Below are positions 37,420-45,860 of a stretch of DNA of 64,000 bases, in pieces. Every line of letters begins with the position of its first letter. Position 1 is the first letter of the stretch. The notes beneath the pieces were generated by a model. The model made no database searches. It had not been told where the DNA came from and saw nothing but the letters and a program-made list of their open reading frames with translations. The translations under genes and the position numbers were made by a program. The stretch is taken from positions 62,001 to 126,000 of the forward strand of contig NZ_BAXA01000006.1 of NCBI RefSeq assembly GCF_000698125.1, written 5' to 3'. This stretch comes from Geomicrobium sp. JCM 19038 (GTDB taxonomy: Bacteria; Bacillota; Bacilli; Bacillales; Marinococcaceae).

Positions 37420-38040
37420 TCACGATAGTGCACGAAAGCCGTTAACGAGCAAGTAGATCGCTACACTCCAAATGAACAGTGCAGACAGTTTATAAATGAT
37501 ATGTAATGCTTTCCCGCTTTGATCGAGTCGTCTTAGCAACCGTCCCGCAACAGCTAAGGCAAAAAATGCAACCCAAGAGACGAGTACGCAAGAAAACCAA
37601 AAAGCCCAACGCTCAGATGATAATTCGTAAACAACCGCATTCGTTCCAATCACACCTACAGTGTCCATAATGGCGTGAGGATTTAATAACGATACTGAAA
37701 TGGCAAAGGTGATTTGTTTACGCTTGGATAACGCCTTCACTTCTTGATCTTTCACACGTGGAGTACGCCAGATCGATCTTCCAATTAGAAGTAGAAAGAC
37801 AAACCCTACGAGATACAATAATCCTTGTAAAATCGGAATAGCCATAATCATCACAGATATTCCTATGATCGCTAGACTAATTAAAATTAAGTCACAAATC
37901 CCAGCGGTTACAACGACAGGTATGGCTTGTTTAAATCGAGGTTGATTTGCACCTTGGCTAAATATAAATAAATTTTGTGGACCCATCGGCAAGATCAATC
38001 CAATTGATAATATAAGTCCGTGCAGAAACGCTTGTAGCAA
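37420..38040 (-). CDS. LysE/ArgO-family amino-acid exporter
   Basis: The 206-residue protein has six membrane helices and the start signature LILSIGLILPMGPQNLFIF (G-P-N/Q-x-x form of LysE). It would export basic amino acids or small metabolites. Start is TTG at 38040, seven bases after GGGGGTGG; the ATG in between is out of frame. It is divergent from a MocR gene that may control it. Stop abuts repeat R1. Confidence 0.87.
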   Translation of the reverse strand: MLQAFLHGLILSIGLILPMGPQNLFIFSQGANQPRFKQAIPVVVTAGICDLILISLAIIGISVMIMAIPILQGLLYLVGFVFLLLIGRSIWRTPRVKDQEVKALSKRKQITFAISVSLLNPHAIMDTVGVIGTNAVVYELSSERWAFWFSCVLVSWVAFFALAVAGRLLRRLDQSGKALHIIYKLSALFIWSVAIYLLVNGFRALS

Positions 38041-38144
38041 CTCATGCCACCCCCTTTTGACTTAACAGTAACTTGTTCCTACCATGAACTGTAGGACCAA
38101 TTCCAAGTGTATTTTAGCCAACCAATTCTTTTGAGGAGATAACG

Positions 38145-39590
38145 ATGAGCGATAAGATATCAAAACATTCAAGTAAAACTCTTGTTGAACAATTGATGGC
38201 TTGGATTCTAAGAAAAATAGATCAGAATGAATGGCCAGCAGGTACAAAACTGCCCTCACAACGGGCACTCGCAGAATTGCTTCATGTTAACCGATCGACC
38301 GTAGTCGAAGCTCTTGATGAATTGAAAGCTGAAGACGTATTAGAAAGTCGTCAAGGAAGTGGCGTTTTTGTAAAGCAACCGTTTTCGACCATTTATCACA
38401 ACCGACCAGTGGATTGGCGTGGTCGCATGACAAATTCGCATGTAGAAGCCAATGTACATACGATTCAACTCATTAACGAGTATGAATCAAAGAAACATGT
38501 CATCCGTCTTGGTACAGGGGAATTGTCACCTGAACTAATTCCCACAGCACGATTGCAACGACTGATGCATACATCTTACTTAACAAACATTGACTTCGGC
38601 TATTCAGAACCAAAAGGAAATGAAGCATTGCGTGAAACGATCGTTCAGAGGTTAAAAAAGCGTGGGATTGTAACGTCTAAAGATGGGGTTTTAATTGTTT
38701 CTGGAGCGCTGCAAGCATTACAGCTCATTTCATTAGGATTGTTAGAACAAGGCTCTCATCTTTATTTTGGTGCCCCTTCTTACATTCCTTCAATTCCGTC
38801 GCTGCAGGCAACACCTTTAGAAACCCCTATAAATCGGTTAAAGAATGGGATTTTATACACAATTCCAACGTTAAATAATCCTACTGGGCAAACGATGAAT
38901 GAACATGAACGCATACAACTTCTTCAAGATGCAAGCAAACGAGGAATTCCGATCATTGAAGACGATGTGTATCATGACCTTTCATTTGAACCGTCTCCAA
39001 AAGCATTAAAATCCATGGACACTACAGGCCAAGTTATCTACATAAGTAGTATTTCAAAGACTATAAGCCCAGGATTACGCATCGGCTGGGTAGTTGCACC
39101 AACACCAGTTATCGAGCGTCTCGCTGATGTGAAGATGCAGCTTGATTATGGTAGCAACGCACTTTCACAACACATCGTAACAAGACTGCTTTCATCAGAT
39201 GACTATGACGATCATATTCAACAACTACGCAACCAACTAAGTAAGAGAGCCGCTTATACAGAACAATTATTGAAGACCTATTTATCAAATGATGCCCAGT
39301 GGAAAAGTCCAAAAGGAGGATTCTATATTTGGGTAACATTTAAAGAGCCAATCGTGACTAAATCGCTTTTTCTTAGATTGCTCAAACGTAACGTCCTAAT
39401 CAATCCTGGTTACGTGTACAGTCCTCGAGATACTATAGTTTACGAATTTCATTCGCTTACTGTACCAACGATCAACTACGATCAGGGCTTCAAATACTTT
39501 CGGAGGAAATCTCAGGGGACAGTCCCCCACTGCGTTAAAGTGCCGGGGGACTGTCCCCTTCTGGAATTGCTTTTGTTAACGTTACCTTAG
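38145..39590 (+). CDS. MocR-family (GntR-aminotransferase) regulator
   Basis: Residues 1-75 form a GntR winged helix (WPAGTKLPSQRALAELLHVNRSTV), followed by an aminotransferase class I/II-like domain. PLP-lysine is in ISSISKTISPGLRIGWV; NPTGQTMN is also present. MocR proteins use PLP chemistry as sensors and regulate adjacent genes; the divergent lysE is the likely target. The frame ends with [16 protein letters not shown] and more, coded by repeat R2, so the real C-terminus before insertion was near residue 455 (KYFRRKS). Overlaps the convergent permease by 56 bases. Confidence 0.87.
   Translation: MSDKISKHSSKTLVEQLMAWILRKIDQNEWPAGTKLPSQRALAELLHVNRSTVVEALDELKAEDVLESRQGSGVFVKQPFSTIYHNRPVDWRGRMTNSHVEANVHTIQLINEYESKKHVIRLGTGELSPELIPTARLQRLMHTSYLTNIDFGYSEPKGNEALRETIVQRLKKRGIVTSKDGVLIVSGALQALQLISLGLLEQGSHLYFGAPSYIPSIPSLQATPLETPINRLKNGILYTIPTLNNPTGQTMNEHERIQLLQDASKRGIPIIEDDVYHDLSFEPSPKALKSMDTTGQVIYISSISKTISPGLRIGWVVAPTPVIERLADVKMQLDYGSNALSQHIVTRLLSSDDYDDHIQQLRNQLSKRAAYTEQLLKTYLSNDAQWKSPKGGFYIWVTFKEPIVTKSLFLRLLKRNVLINPGYVYSPRDTIVYEFHSLTVPTINYDQGFKYFRRKSQGTVPHCVKVPGDCPLLELLLLTLP
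39514..39559. repeat. GGGGAC/GTCCCC palindromic repeat, copy R2
   Basis: AGGGGACAGTCCCC, CACTGCGTTAAAGTGCC, GGGGGACTGTCCCC. Both convergent neighbours run into it: the MocR frame reads GTVPHCVK through it, and the permease ends EGDSPPAL inside it. Confidence 0.9.
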
Positions 39591-40797
39591 AATATAATGC
39601 GTAGATGAAGAATGCGGAAACGATTCCTACAACCGCATTTGGTATAAACGGATAAAACTGGAGTGAAAGTAATGACAATACCGCTCCAGCACCTGCAGAA
39701 CTTAATGCAGCGACATTGACTCCAGAACGCATTGGATTGTATGAACCAGTTAATCGTGAATTTAAATAATACTCTGCAATAATTACAGCACCAATTGGCG
39801 GGACGATGATCCCTAATAAATCCATCCATGCTTGCAAATTAGATATAACACCCGTAGCAGCAACAAACGCCCCTAGTACTCCACCGAAAATCACAGAATG
39901 CTTCCATTTTATTTTGCTACTCAAATTCGCATACCCCATTGTCGCATTATACAGACAACTATCAGACGTCGACCAGTTACTCAGACATACTGCAATTACA
40001 ACCGGAACTCCACCAAGTATCGCTGTCATACCGAAATACGTATCAATTCCAGGGGCTGCAGAACTTGCGAGCGCTCCTAAAGATAAAGCACCACAATTCC
40101 CTAAGAAAAACGCAATACATGTAACTATAATTGCATGTCGACTATTTTTAGCATAACGAACAATATCACCTGTCATCGTTCCACTAACAATAAACAACCC
40201 TAGAGCTATACTCATTCCAACACTAAATGGTTGTTCTACTGCTGGTGTACTCGTCCAAGCATCCGCTCCAGCAGGTACAACAATGACAAAAATTAAGTAA
40301 AGCGCAAGCAATGCAATTGCCGGTAAAGCTAAATAACGCAGATACAACATAAGTCGATAAGACAAGGCCGATAATAAGAATAATAATCCAAATATAAGCC
40401 CCCATATAAAAGTAATACCATTCCAAAGCACTCCAATAAGATCTGCCATTAACCAAGGCTGATATGCAAACCAGCCGTTTACGATTAGCGCCATAATTAA
40501 TATTGGAATCCATGCCCCTTTAACTCCGAAAGTTGCTTTTACCATCATAGGAAAAGAAAAACCTGTCCGGGCTGCAATAACTGCAATAAAACCAGAAAAA
40601 ATGACTAGCACAATGCTTCCTGCAAGAATAGCAAAAAGTGCATTCGGCATCCCTAAGGCTTGTTCAATTTCTCCTCCAACCCAAAAACTCATGAAACTTA
40701 CAGCAAAGCCTAGCCATATGAGTGACGGTTTGTACAGAGGTTCACGTTGGTCTTTCGGAACTGCTTGATCATGTCTTTCTTCTGCTTTTTCAGCCAT
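39535..40797 (-). CDS. NCS1-family (cytosine/purine permease-like) transporter
   Basis: The 420-residue protein has twelve predicted helices with the NCS1/CodB start (LGFAVSFMSFWVGGEIEQAL) and SNWSTSDSCLYNATMGYANL. It imports a nucleobase-like or ureide compound with protons or sodium. It is divergent from the GntR-hydrolase operon, and both starts are flanked by a TGTGATCACA palindrome. C-terminus (EGDSPPAL) is coded by repeat R2. With the biuret-hydrolase-like genes nearby, a small nitrogenous substrate is likely. Confidence 0.87.
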   Translation of the reverse strand: MAEKAEERHDQAVPKDQREPLYKPSLIWLGFAVSFMSFWVGGEIEQALGMPNALFAILAGSIVLVIFSGFIAVIAARTGFSFPMMVKATFGVKGAWIPILIMALIVNGWFAYQPWLMADLIGVLWNGITFIWGLIFGLLFLLSALSYRLMLYLRYLALPAIALLALYLIFVIVVPAGADAWTSTPAVEQPFSVGMSIALGLFIVSGTMTGDIVRYAKNSRHAIIVTCIAFFLGNCGALSLGALASSAAPGIDTYFGMTAILGGVPVVIAVCLSNWSTSDSCLYNATMGYANLSSKIKWKHSVIFGGVLGAFVAATGVISNLQAWMDLLGIIVPPIGAVIIAEYYLNSRLTGSYNPMRSGVNVAALSSAGAGAVLSLLSLQFYPFIPNAVVGIVSAFFIYALYSKVTLTKAIPEGDSPPAL

Positions 40798-40811
40798 TGT
40801 AGCCTCCTATT

Positions 40812-40823
40812 TTGTGATCACAA
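40812..40823. promoter_or_regulatory. GntR operator copy upstream of the permease gene
   Basis: TTGTGATCACAA, a perfect 12-base palindrome, 15 bases before the permease start. It matches the copy at 40999-41008, so both divergent transcripts can be bound by one regulator. Confidence 0.65.
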
Positions 40824-40998
40824 TTTATGAGACTGACTATAGCATCTTCGTTAATTCTTCTGTTTAATTGTGTAAGTTTGTCTAACAGTTTTTTTATCAT
40901 ACTATTGATCAGACTACAAACTATCACCAAAAATCCATGTTAGAGAATGTCACAAATCAATTGAGAACCTGTAAAACTGACTATAAACTAACTTAAAA

Positions 40999-41008
40999 TG
41001 TGATCACA
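40999..41008. promoter_or_regulatory. GntR operator copy upstream of the regulator gene
   Basis: TGTGATCACA, perfect palindrome with flanking A/T (AATGTGATCACAAA), 12 bases before the GntR start. It would block initiation of its own gene and the hydrolases. Confidence 0.65.
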
Positions 41009-41020
41009 AAAGGAGTGGGC

Positions 41021-41677
41021 ATGGAAAAGATAAGCAAAAGAAAGTCCGACGAAATTTATTCGAAGCTTAAAGAAGATATTATCACCGGTGTCTTAACACC
41101 TGGAGAAAAACTTTCATTTCGAAAGGTTGCGCATAACTACAATGTAAGTATGATGCCTGTACGTGAAGCGATGACACGCTTACACGTTCAAGACCTTATC
41201 ACTATCAATAAAAAAACAATCCGTATTAAAAAATTAACAGCTTCAGAAGTTGAGGACATTTTTCAAATGCGATTCAAGCTTGAAGCTATGGCTGTAGAAA
41301 AAGCCATGTTCAATATTGGTGATCAGGAGAAAGATGAATTGCTAAATACTATTGCAGCCATGGATCGTATGCGTCAACAACCTACAGAATGGCAAAAGCT
41401 TAACAAACAATTTCACTTACAATTATATCGATATGCAAATTCGAAAATCTTACAGTCAACTTTAGAGAATTTATGGTCATCAGTTGAAGCCTACATGCAC
41501 CTTTATGTTGTTTCACGTTCTACTGACCATACTCTGGATATTTCTCATAAGGAACACCTCGAGTTAATTTATTTAGTCTACCGTAAAGAAGCAGCGCAAT
41601 CTGTTGACTTGTTATACCAACATTTAATGAATACAAAACAAGTTATTTTACAAGAACTAACACAATTAGGAGGATGA
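41021..41677 (+). CDS. GntR-family regulator, FCD (FadR-like) class
   Basis: About 218 residues. Winged helix at 5-70 (GEKLSFRKVAHNYNVSMMPVREAMTRL), then a helical FCD domain with probable metal residues in FQMRFKLEA and the His of KQFHLQLYRY and SHKEHLEL. Start ATG 41021 follows AGGAGTGGGC. It begins a four-gene unit (GntR, hydrolase, cupin, hydrolase) and probably senses a metabolite of the pathway through the FCD pocket. Confidence 0.88.
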   Translation: MEKISKRKSDEIYSKLKEDIITGVLTPGEKLSFRKVAHNYNVSMMPVREAMTRLHVQDLITINKKTIRIKKLTASEVEDIFQMRFKLEAMAVEKAMFNIGDQEKDELLNTIAAMDRMRQQPTEWQKLNKQFHLQLYRYANSKILQSTLENLWSSVEAYMHLYVVSRSTDHTLDISHKEHLELIYLVYRKEAAQSVDLLYQHLMNTKQVILQELTQLGG

Positions 41678-41679
41678 AC

Positions 41680-42381
41680 ATGACCATCGACGCTCAACCT
41701 TACAATTGGCCGTATCATGGTCAATTATCATTCGAAGAAACGGCTCTCATTATTATTGATATGCAAATTGATTTTTGTGGAGAAGGTGGTTATGTTGACC
41801 GTATGGGCTATGATCTTTCTCTTACAAGAAAAGCAATTCAACCAATTAAAAGCTTGCTATCTGCTTATCGAGAACAAGACTTAACGATTATTCACACTCG
41901 TGAAGGTCACCGCCCAGATTTATCTGACTTACCCGACAATAAACGTTGGAGAAGCAAAAACATTGGAGCAGAAATTGGAAGTCATGGACCGGCAGGAAAG
42001 ATTCTCGTTCGAGGTGAGAAAGGCTGGGGAATTATCCCTGAACTTGAACCTCTACAAGGCGAAATAATTATCGATAAACCTGGTAAAGGAAGCTTTTATG
42101 CTACAGACCTTGATTTAGTGTTACGTACCCGTGGCATAAAAAATTTAATATTAACAGGAATTACGACAGATGTTTGTGTCCACACAACGATGCGCGAAGC
42201 CAATGATCGAGGGTTTGAGTGTCTCATTTTAGAAGATTGCACAGGTGCTACCAAAAAATCCAATCATGATGCGGCTATTGATATGGTCAAAATGCAAGGT
42301 GGGGTATTTGGCAGTATAAGTCATTCTGATCATGTCATAAAAGTATTAAATTCCAATAAACAGGAGGCAATAAGTCTATGA
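41680..42381 (+). CDS. Cysteine hydrolase, biuret-hydrolase-like (isochorismatase superfamily)
   Basis: About 233 residues. Catalytic triad Asp-Lys-Cys: ALIIIDMQIDFC (Asp), IIDKPGKGSF (Lys), TGITTDVCVHTTMREANDRG (Cys). The extended pattern GYVDRMGYDLSL, HTREGHRPDLSDLP, NKRWRSKNIGAEIG, FGSISHS closely follows biuret amidohydrolase (BiuH) sequences as I remember them, which convert biuret to allophanate. RutB ureidoacrylate hydrolases are more distant. I infer an amide or ureide substrate. Start ATG 41680 is set by AGGAGG; ATG 41674 is within it. Overlaps the next gene by ATGA. Confidence 0.85.
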   Translation: MTIDAQPYNWPYHGQLSFEETALIIIDMQIDFCGEGGYVDRMGYDLSLTRKAIQPIKSLLSAYREQDLTIIHTREGHRPDLSDLPDNKRWRSKNIGAEIGSHGPAGKILVRGEKGWGIIPELEPLQGEIIIDKPGKGSFYATDLDLVLRTRGIKNLILTGITTDVCVHTTMREANDRGFECLILEDCTGATKKSNHDAAIDMVKMQGGVFGSISHSDHVIKVLNSNKQEAISL

Positions 42382-42794
42382 AACAAGCATCAGTAAACAC
42401 TTATGAATCACTAGAGTGGAACAAATTCACAGAACATATCGACGTGTACAATCAAGAAATTTTTTCTGCAGAAGAAGCAAACAACATTCAAGTCAATGTT
42501 AGTTCTATTTTACGAGAACATTTAAAGCCCGGCGGACAAGTTGTTCCGCATTATCACAGTGTTGCAGAAGTGATTCATATTACAACAGGTGAAGTTGAGC
42601 TTCTAAAAAATGGTGAATGGGTGCCTTATAAAGCAGGAGACACCTTTATTATTCCAAAAGAAGTTGTTCATTCAGTTAGAAACGTTGGAAATAAACCATC
42701 AGAACAAATAAGCGTTTTTCTGCCTGTAGAAGACAACACGACAGATAACTCTTTCTTTGATACCGTACTTGTGGAGTCTGAAACGAGTGTCTGA
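42378..42794 (+). CDS. Cupin-domain protein
   Basis: The 138-residue protein contains a cupin_2 barrel with metal ligands in VVPHYHSVAEVIH (H-x-H...E) and PKEVVHSVRN (His). No other domain is seen. It may assist the flanking hydrolases, for example as isomerase or ureide-handling enzyme. GGAGG is 11 bases ahead of the ATG and the start overlaps the previous stop. Confidence 0.82.
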   Translation: MKQASVNTYESLEWNKFTEHIDVYNQEIFSAEEANNIQVNVSSILREHLKPGGQVVPHYHSVAEVIHITTGEVELLKNGEWVPYKAGDTFIIPKEVVHSVRNVGNKPSEQISVFLPVEDNTTDNSFFDTVLVESETSV

Positions 42795-43464
42795 AATTGT
42801 TGTAAAGAAAAGCGAGCCCCACTCAATCCAGTTTGAGTTTGAAAAGTCTGCACTACTAATCATCGATATGCAAAATGAGTTTTTGTTGCCCGGAGGTTTT
42901 GGAGAAAGGTTGGGGAACTCTCTAGCAAATATCCAGTCTTGTATCGAACCCATTCAAGCAATCTTACAAAGCTACAGAAGACTAAATGGAATGGTAATCC
43001 ACACCAAAGAAGGACATTCTACTGATCTTTCTGACTGTAACAAATCTAAACTAGAGCGTAGTCGTTTACAAGGTGCCGAAATAGGGGGTGAGGGTCCTTT
43101 AGGTCGTCTTCTCATCGCTGGAGAGTATGGGAACGAGATCATCGACAAACTCAAGCCTATTGAATCTGAATGGGTGATACAAAAGCCTGGTAAAGGTGCC
43201 TTCTATAATACAAACCTTGAAGAAACCCTAAGAGAAAATAACATAACTCACCTTATAGTAACCGGAGTGACAACCCATGTATGCGTGCATTCTACCGTTA
43301 GAGAAGCCAATGATCGAGGGTTTAATTGTCTCATTATTACTGATGGTACAGCTGCATTCGACCTCCAAGATCATCACTCTGCATTGCATATGATTACACA
43401 ACAAGGTGGAATTTTCGGTTGGACAACCTCTGCCAACCAACTCATTCAAGCAATGCCCTCATAA
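42787..43464 (+). CDS. Second cysteine hydrolase, paralogue of the biuret-hydrolase-like gene
   Basis: About 225 residues. The same triad is visible: LLIIDMQNEF (Asp), QKPGKGAFYNT (Lys), TGVTTHVCVHSTVREANDRG (Cys). It shares HTKEGHSTDLSD with its neighbour but lacks its FC after the first motif. Pairs of such paralogues can act in series: triuret hydrolase (TrtA) next to BiuH. GTG at 42787 overlaps the cupin stop by eight bases and has GGAG upstream. Downstream it abuts repeat R3. Confidence 0.83.
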   Translation: MSEIVVKKSEPHSIQFEFEKSALLIIDMQNEFLLPGGFGERLGNSLANIQSCIEPIQAILQSYRRLNGMVIHTKEGHSTDLSDCNKSKLERSRLQGAEIGGEGPLGRLLIAGEYGNEIIDKLKPIESEWVIQKPGKGAFYNTNLEETLRENNITHLIVTGVTTHVCVHSTVREANDRGFNCLIITDGTAAFDLQDHHSALHMITQQGGIFGWTTSANQLIQAMPS

Positions 43465-43511
43465 GCACTGGAGACAGACCCCAACTGCAATAAAGCACTG
43501 GGGGTCTATCC
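43465..43511. repeat. GGGGAC/GTCCCC repeat, degenerate copy R3
   Basis: GGAGACAGACCCC, AACTGCAATAAAGCACT, GGGGGTCTATCC: same plan as R1, R2 and R4 but with several changes. It starts right after the hydrolase stop and contains the TetR stop (43506-43508). Confidence 0.75.
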
Positions 43512-44168
43512 TTCAAAATGATGGCTTTGATTGATGACATTCCTTATATAAATCATTGTTTCATGCTTCGCTTCTTCTGCTGTCATCTTCGTACGTTGAT
43601 TTAAGATATTCATGAGCATTCCTTGCCAGATTAGCGTCGTCATTTGAGTCATTGCTTCGATATGATCTTTATGAATATGCCCTTCTTTGGCAGCAGCCTC
43701 AAGTAGAACCTCTCCTCTTGTTGCTACGTTCCTCTCGTAAAGAGCTGGTTTCAACGTTTCAGGGAAATCTATGATATCTGCTTCGTAAAGGTCATAATAT
43801 TGTTCAAATAAATCTTGAGGTTCTCTTCCAATATTCATCATAAAAACCGTATGAAACAACCTCGGCTCACGGTAAGAATAATCACAAAAACACTCCCACC
43901 CAAGTAAATATTGCCCAATTGCTGTATCATCTTTTTTGATTGCTTCTAGAAATGACGTCGTGTACGGCTTCATAAATCGCATTGAAGCAAAAAAGATCAG
44001 ATGGGACAATTCGGAAAAATAATTGTAAATCGTTGCACTATTATATCCCGCTTTATCAGCAATCTTACGAATTGTTATATTGTCATAACCTTCATCTTCA
44101 ATAATTTCAGCAGTTGCTTCAATGAAATATTTCCACATTCTTCTTCGTTTAATATTTTTCTTATCCAT
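43506..44168 (-). CDS. TetR-family regulator of the BCCT/CocE unit
   Basis: About 220 residues. HTH at 10-50 (ITIRKIADKAGYNSATIYNYFSELSHLIFFA). Divergent from the BCCT gene, with three TAATCATG-type sites between. The C-terminal region lacks a recognisable ligand family. Stop is in repeat R3. ATG 44168 follows AAGGGG. Confidence 0.85.
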   Translation of the reverse strand: MDKKNIKRRRMWKYFIEATAEIIEDEGYDNITIRKIADKAGYNSATIYNYFSELSHLIFFASMRFMKPYTTSFLEAIKKDDTAIGQYLLGWECFCDYSYREPRLFHTVFMMNIGREPQDLFEQYYDLYEADIIDFPETLKPALYERNVATRGEVLLEAAAKEGHIHKDHIEAMTQMTTLIWQGMLMNILNQRTKMTAEEAKHETMIYIRNVINQSHHFEG

Positions 44169-44258
44169 ATGCAAAACCCCTTACTGAAGTCATCACTACC
44201 TCTAGTTTAATCGAAACTTACGAAGCTTGTCAGTTGACCAGCTAGATCAGCACATATA

Positions 44259-44304
44259 TAATCATGGTCATATAATAATCATGATTAAATTATAATCATG
44301 ATAA
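44259..44304. promoter_or_regulatory. Triple TetR operator, 17-base period
   Basis: TAATCATGGTCA (44259), TAATCATGATTA (44276, perfect palindrome) and TAATCATGATAA (44293) start exactly 17 bases apart. A -10-like TATAAT follows at 44315, so binding would cover the -35 region of the BCCT gene. Confidence 0.6.
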
Positions 44305-44353
44305 CATTAATCGATATAATGACTCTATTATTTTTCCTTGAAAGGGTGTTTAG

Positions 44354-45858
44354 ATGAATCGAAGTAAAATTGATCCATTAATTTTTTGGTCATCAATTGT
44401 AGTAATCGTTCTCGCCTCACTACTTCTTGTGTTAAACCAAGACGTAGCCGAACCTTTCTTAAATGAAGTAATGGACGGTATTACAACACGTATGGATTGG
44501 GTTTTCCAGTTTATAACTTTCGGATTATTCATAGTTTTAGGGTGGCTTGCTTTCGGACCTTATGGAAGTGTAAAGCTTGGTGAAGGAAAACCCGAGTTTT
44601 CTACGTTTAGTTGGGGGGCAATGCTTTTTTGTTCGGGGATGGGAACAAGCATTATGTTTTGGTCTGTATTAGAACCCATTTACTATTACACAGGTCCTCC
44701 ATTTGGAATCACTCCAGAAAGTACTGAAGCGGCAGACTGGGCTGTTACATATGGTCTCTTTCATTGGGGGTTATCCGCCTGGGCACTTTATGCATTACCG
44801 ACTGTTGCCATTGCTTACTCCTTCTATGTTTCAAAAAGACCTTCATTGAAAATTAGCACATCCCTCGAAGGAGTCCTTGGCAAACATTCATATGGTTTGC
44901 TCGGAAAAATCATTGATATTCTCGTGATTTGGAGTCTTGTAGGAGGTCTAGGTACTTCACTTGGACTTGGGGTACCGATGGTATCCGCGGTAATCGGTGA
45001 TTTATTAGGCATCGAGCAATCACTAGGATTGAGCATTTTAATCATTGTATTTTGGACCATTATATTTACAGCCAGCGCCTACTCGGGTTATACAAAGGCA
45101 TTCGAAAATTAAGCGATATCAATGTATACCTAGCATTAGCTCTCGCCATTTTCATATTAATAGCGGGTCCAACATTATTTATTCTTTCAAATTTCACAAA
45201 TAGTCTTGGTCTCATGTTCCAGAATTTTATCCACATGAGTTTTTATACTGATCCAAATGGCGGAAGTGGTTTTCCACAAATGTGGACGGTATTCTATTGG
45301 GCATGGTTTGCGGCAACTGCACCGTTTATTGGCTTGTTCGTGGCACGGATTTCTAGAGGACGTTCCATAAGACAGCTCATCCTATCGATTCTTTTATGGG
45401 GTACCGTTGGAAGTTGGATTTACTTTGCTGTGTTTGGTGGCTATGCCATTCACCTTGAAACGAACAATGTCTTATCACTTACAAACATACTAGCGAATGA
45501 CGGTGAACAAGCCGTTATCGTAGAACTCTTGCGATCACTTCCTATAAGTACAATCGTTATGATTTTCTTTGTAGTGCTAGCTTTTATTTTCTTGGCAACT
45601 TCTTTGGACTCAGCAAGCTACGTCCTCGCTTCAATCGCAACCAAAGAACTTAAAGACGAGGAAGAACCTGCAAGATGGCATCGTGTAGTGTGGGGATTCA
45701 TTCTTTCTATACTTGCAATCTCATTAATTAGTGTCGGTGCGCTTCGTGTCGTACAAACTTCAGCTGTTATTGTAGCTGTTCCAGTCGTCGTACTTTATCT
45801 ATTGTTTACAATTTCACTCATTCGCTCATTAAAAAAAGATTTCCCTAAAGGAGGCTAA
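44354..45858 (+). CDS. BCCT-family transporter (frameshifted in this sequence)
   Basis: Frames 44354-45112 and 45052-45858 join to ~501 residues with twelve helices. WAVTYGLFHWGLSAWALYAL is the BCCT signature of betaine/choline/carnitine carriers (OpuD/BetL class), and FWTIIFTASAYSGYTKGIRKLS reads across the break if one G is restored near 45100. It imports an osmolyte or quaternary amine with Na+ or H+. AAAGGGTG stands before the ATG. CocE follows at three bases. Confidence 0.85.
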
Positions 45859-45860
45859 TC

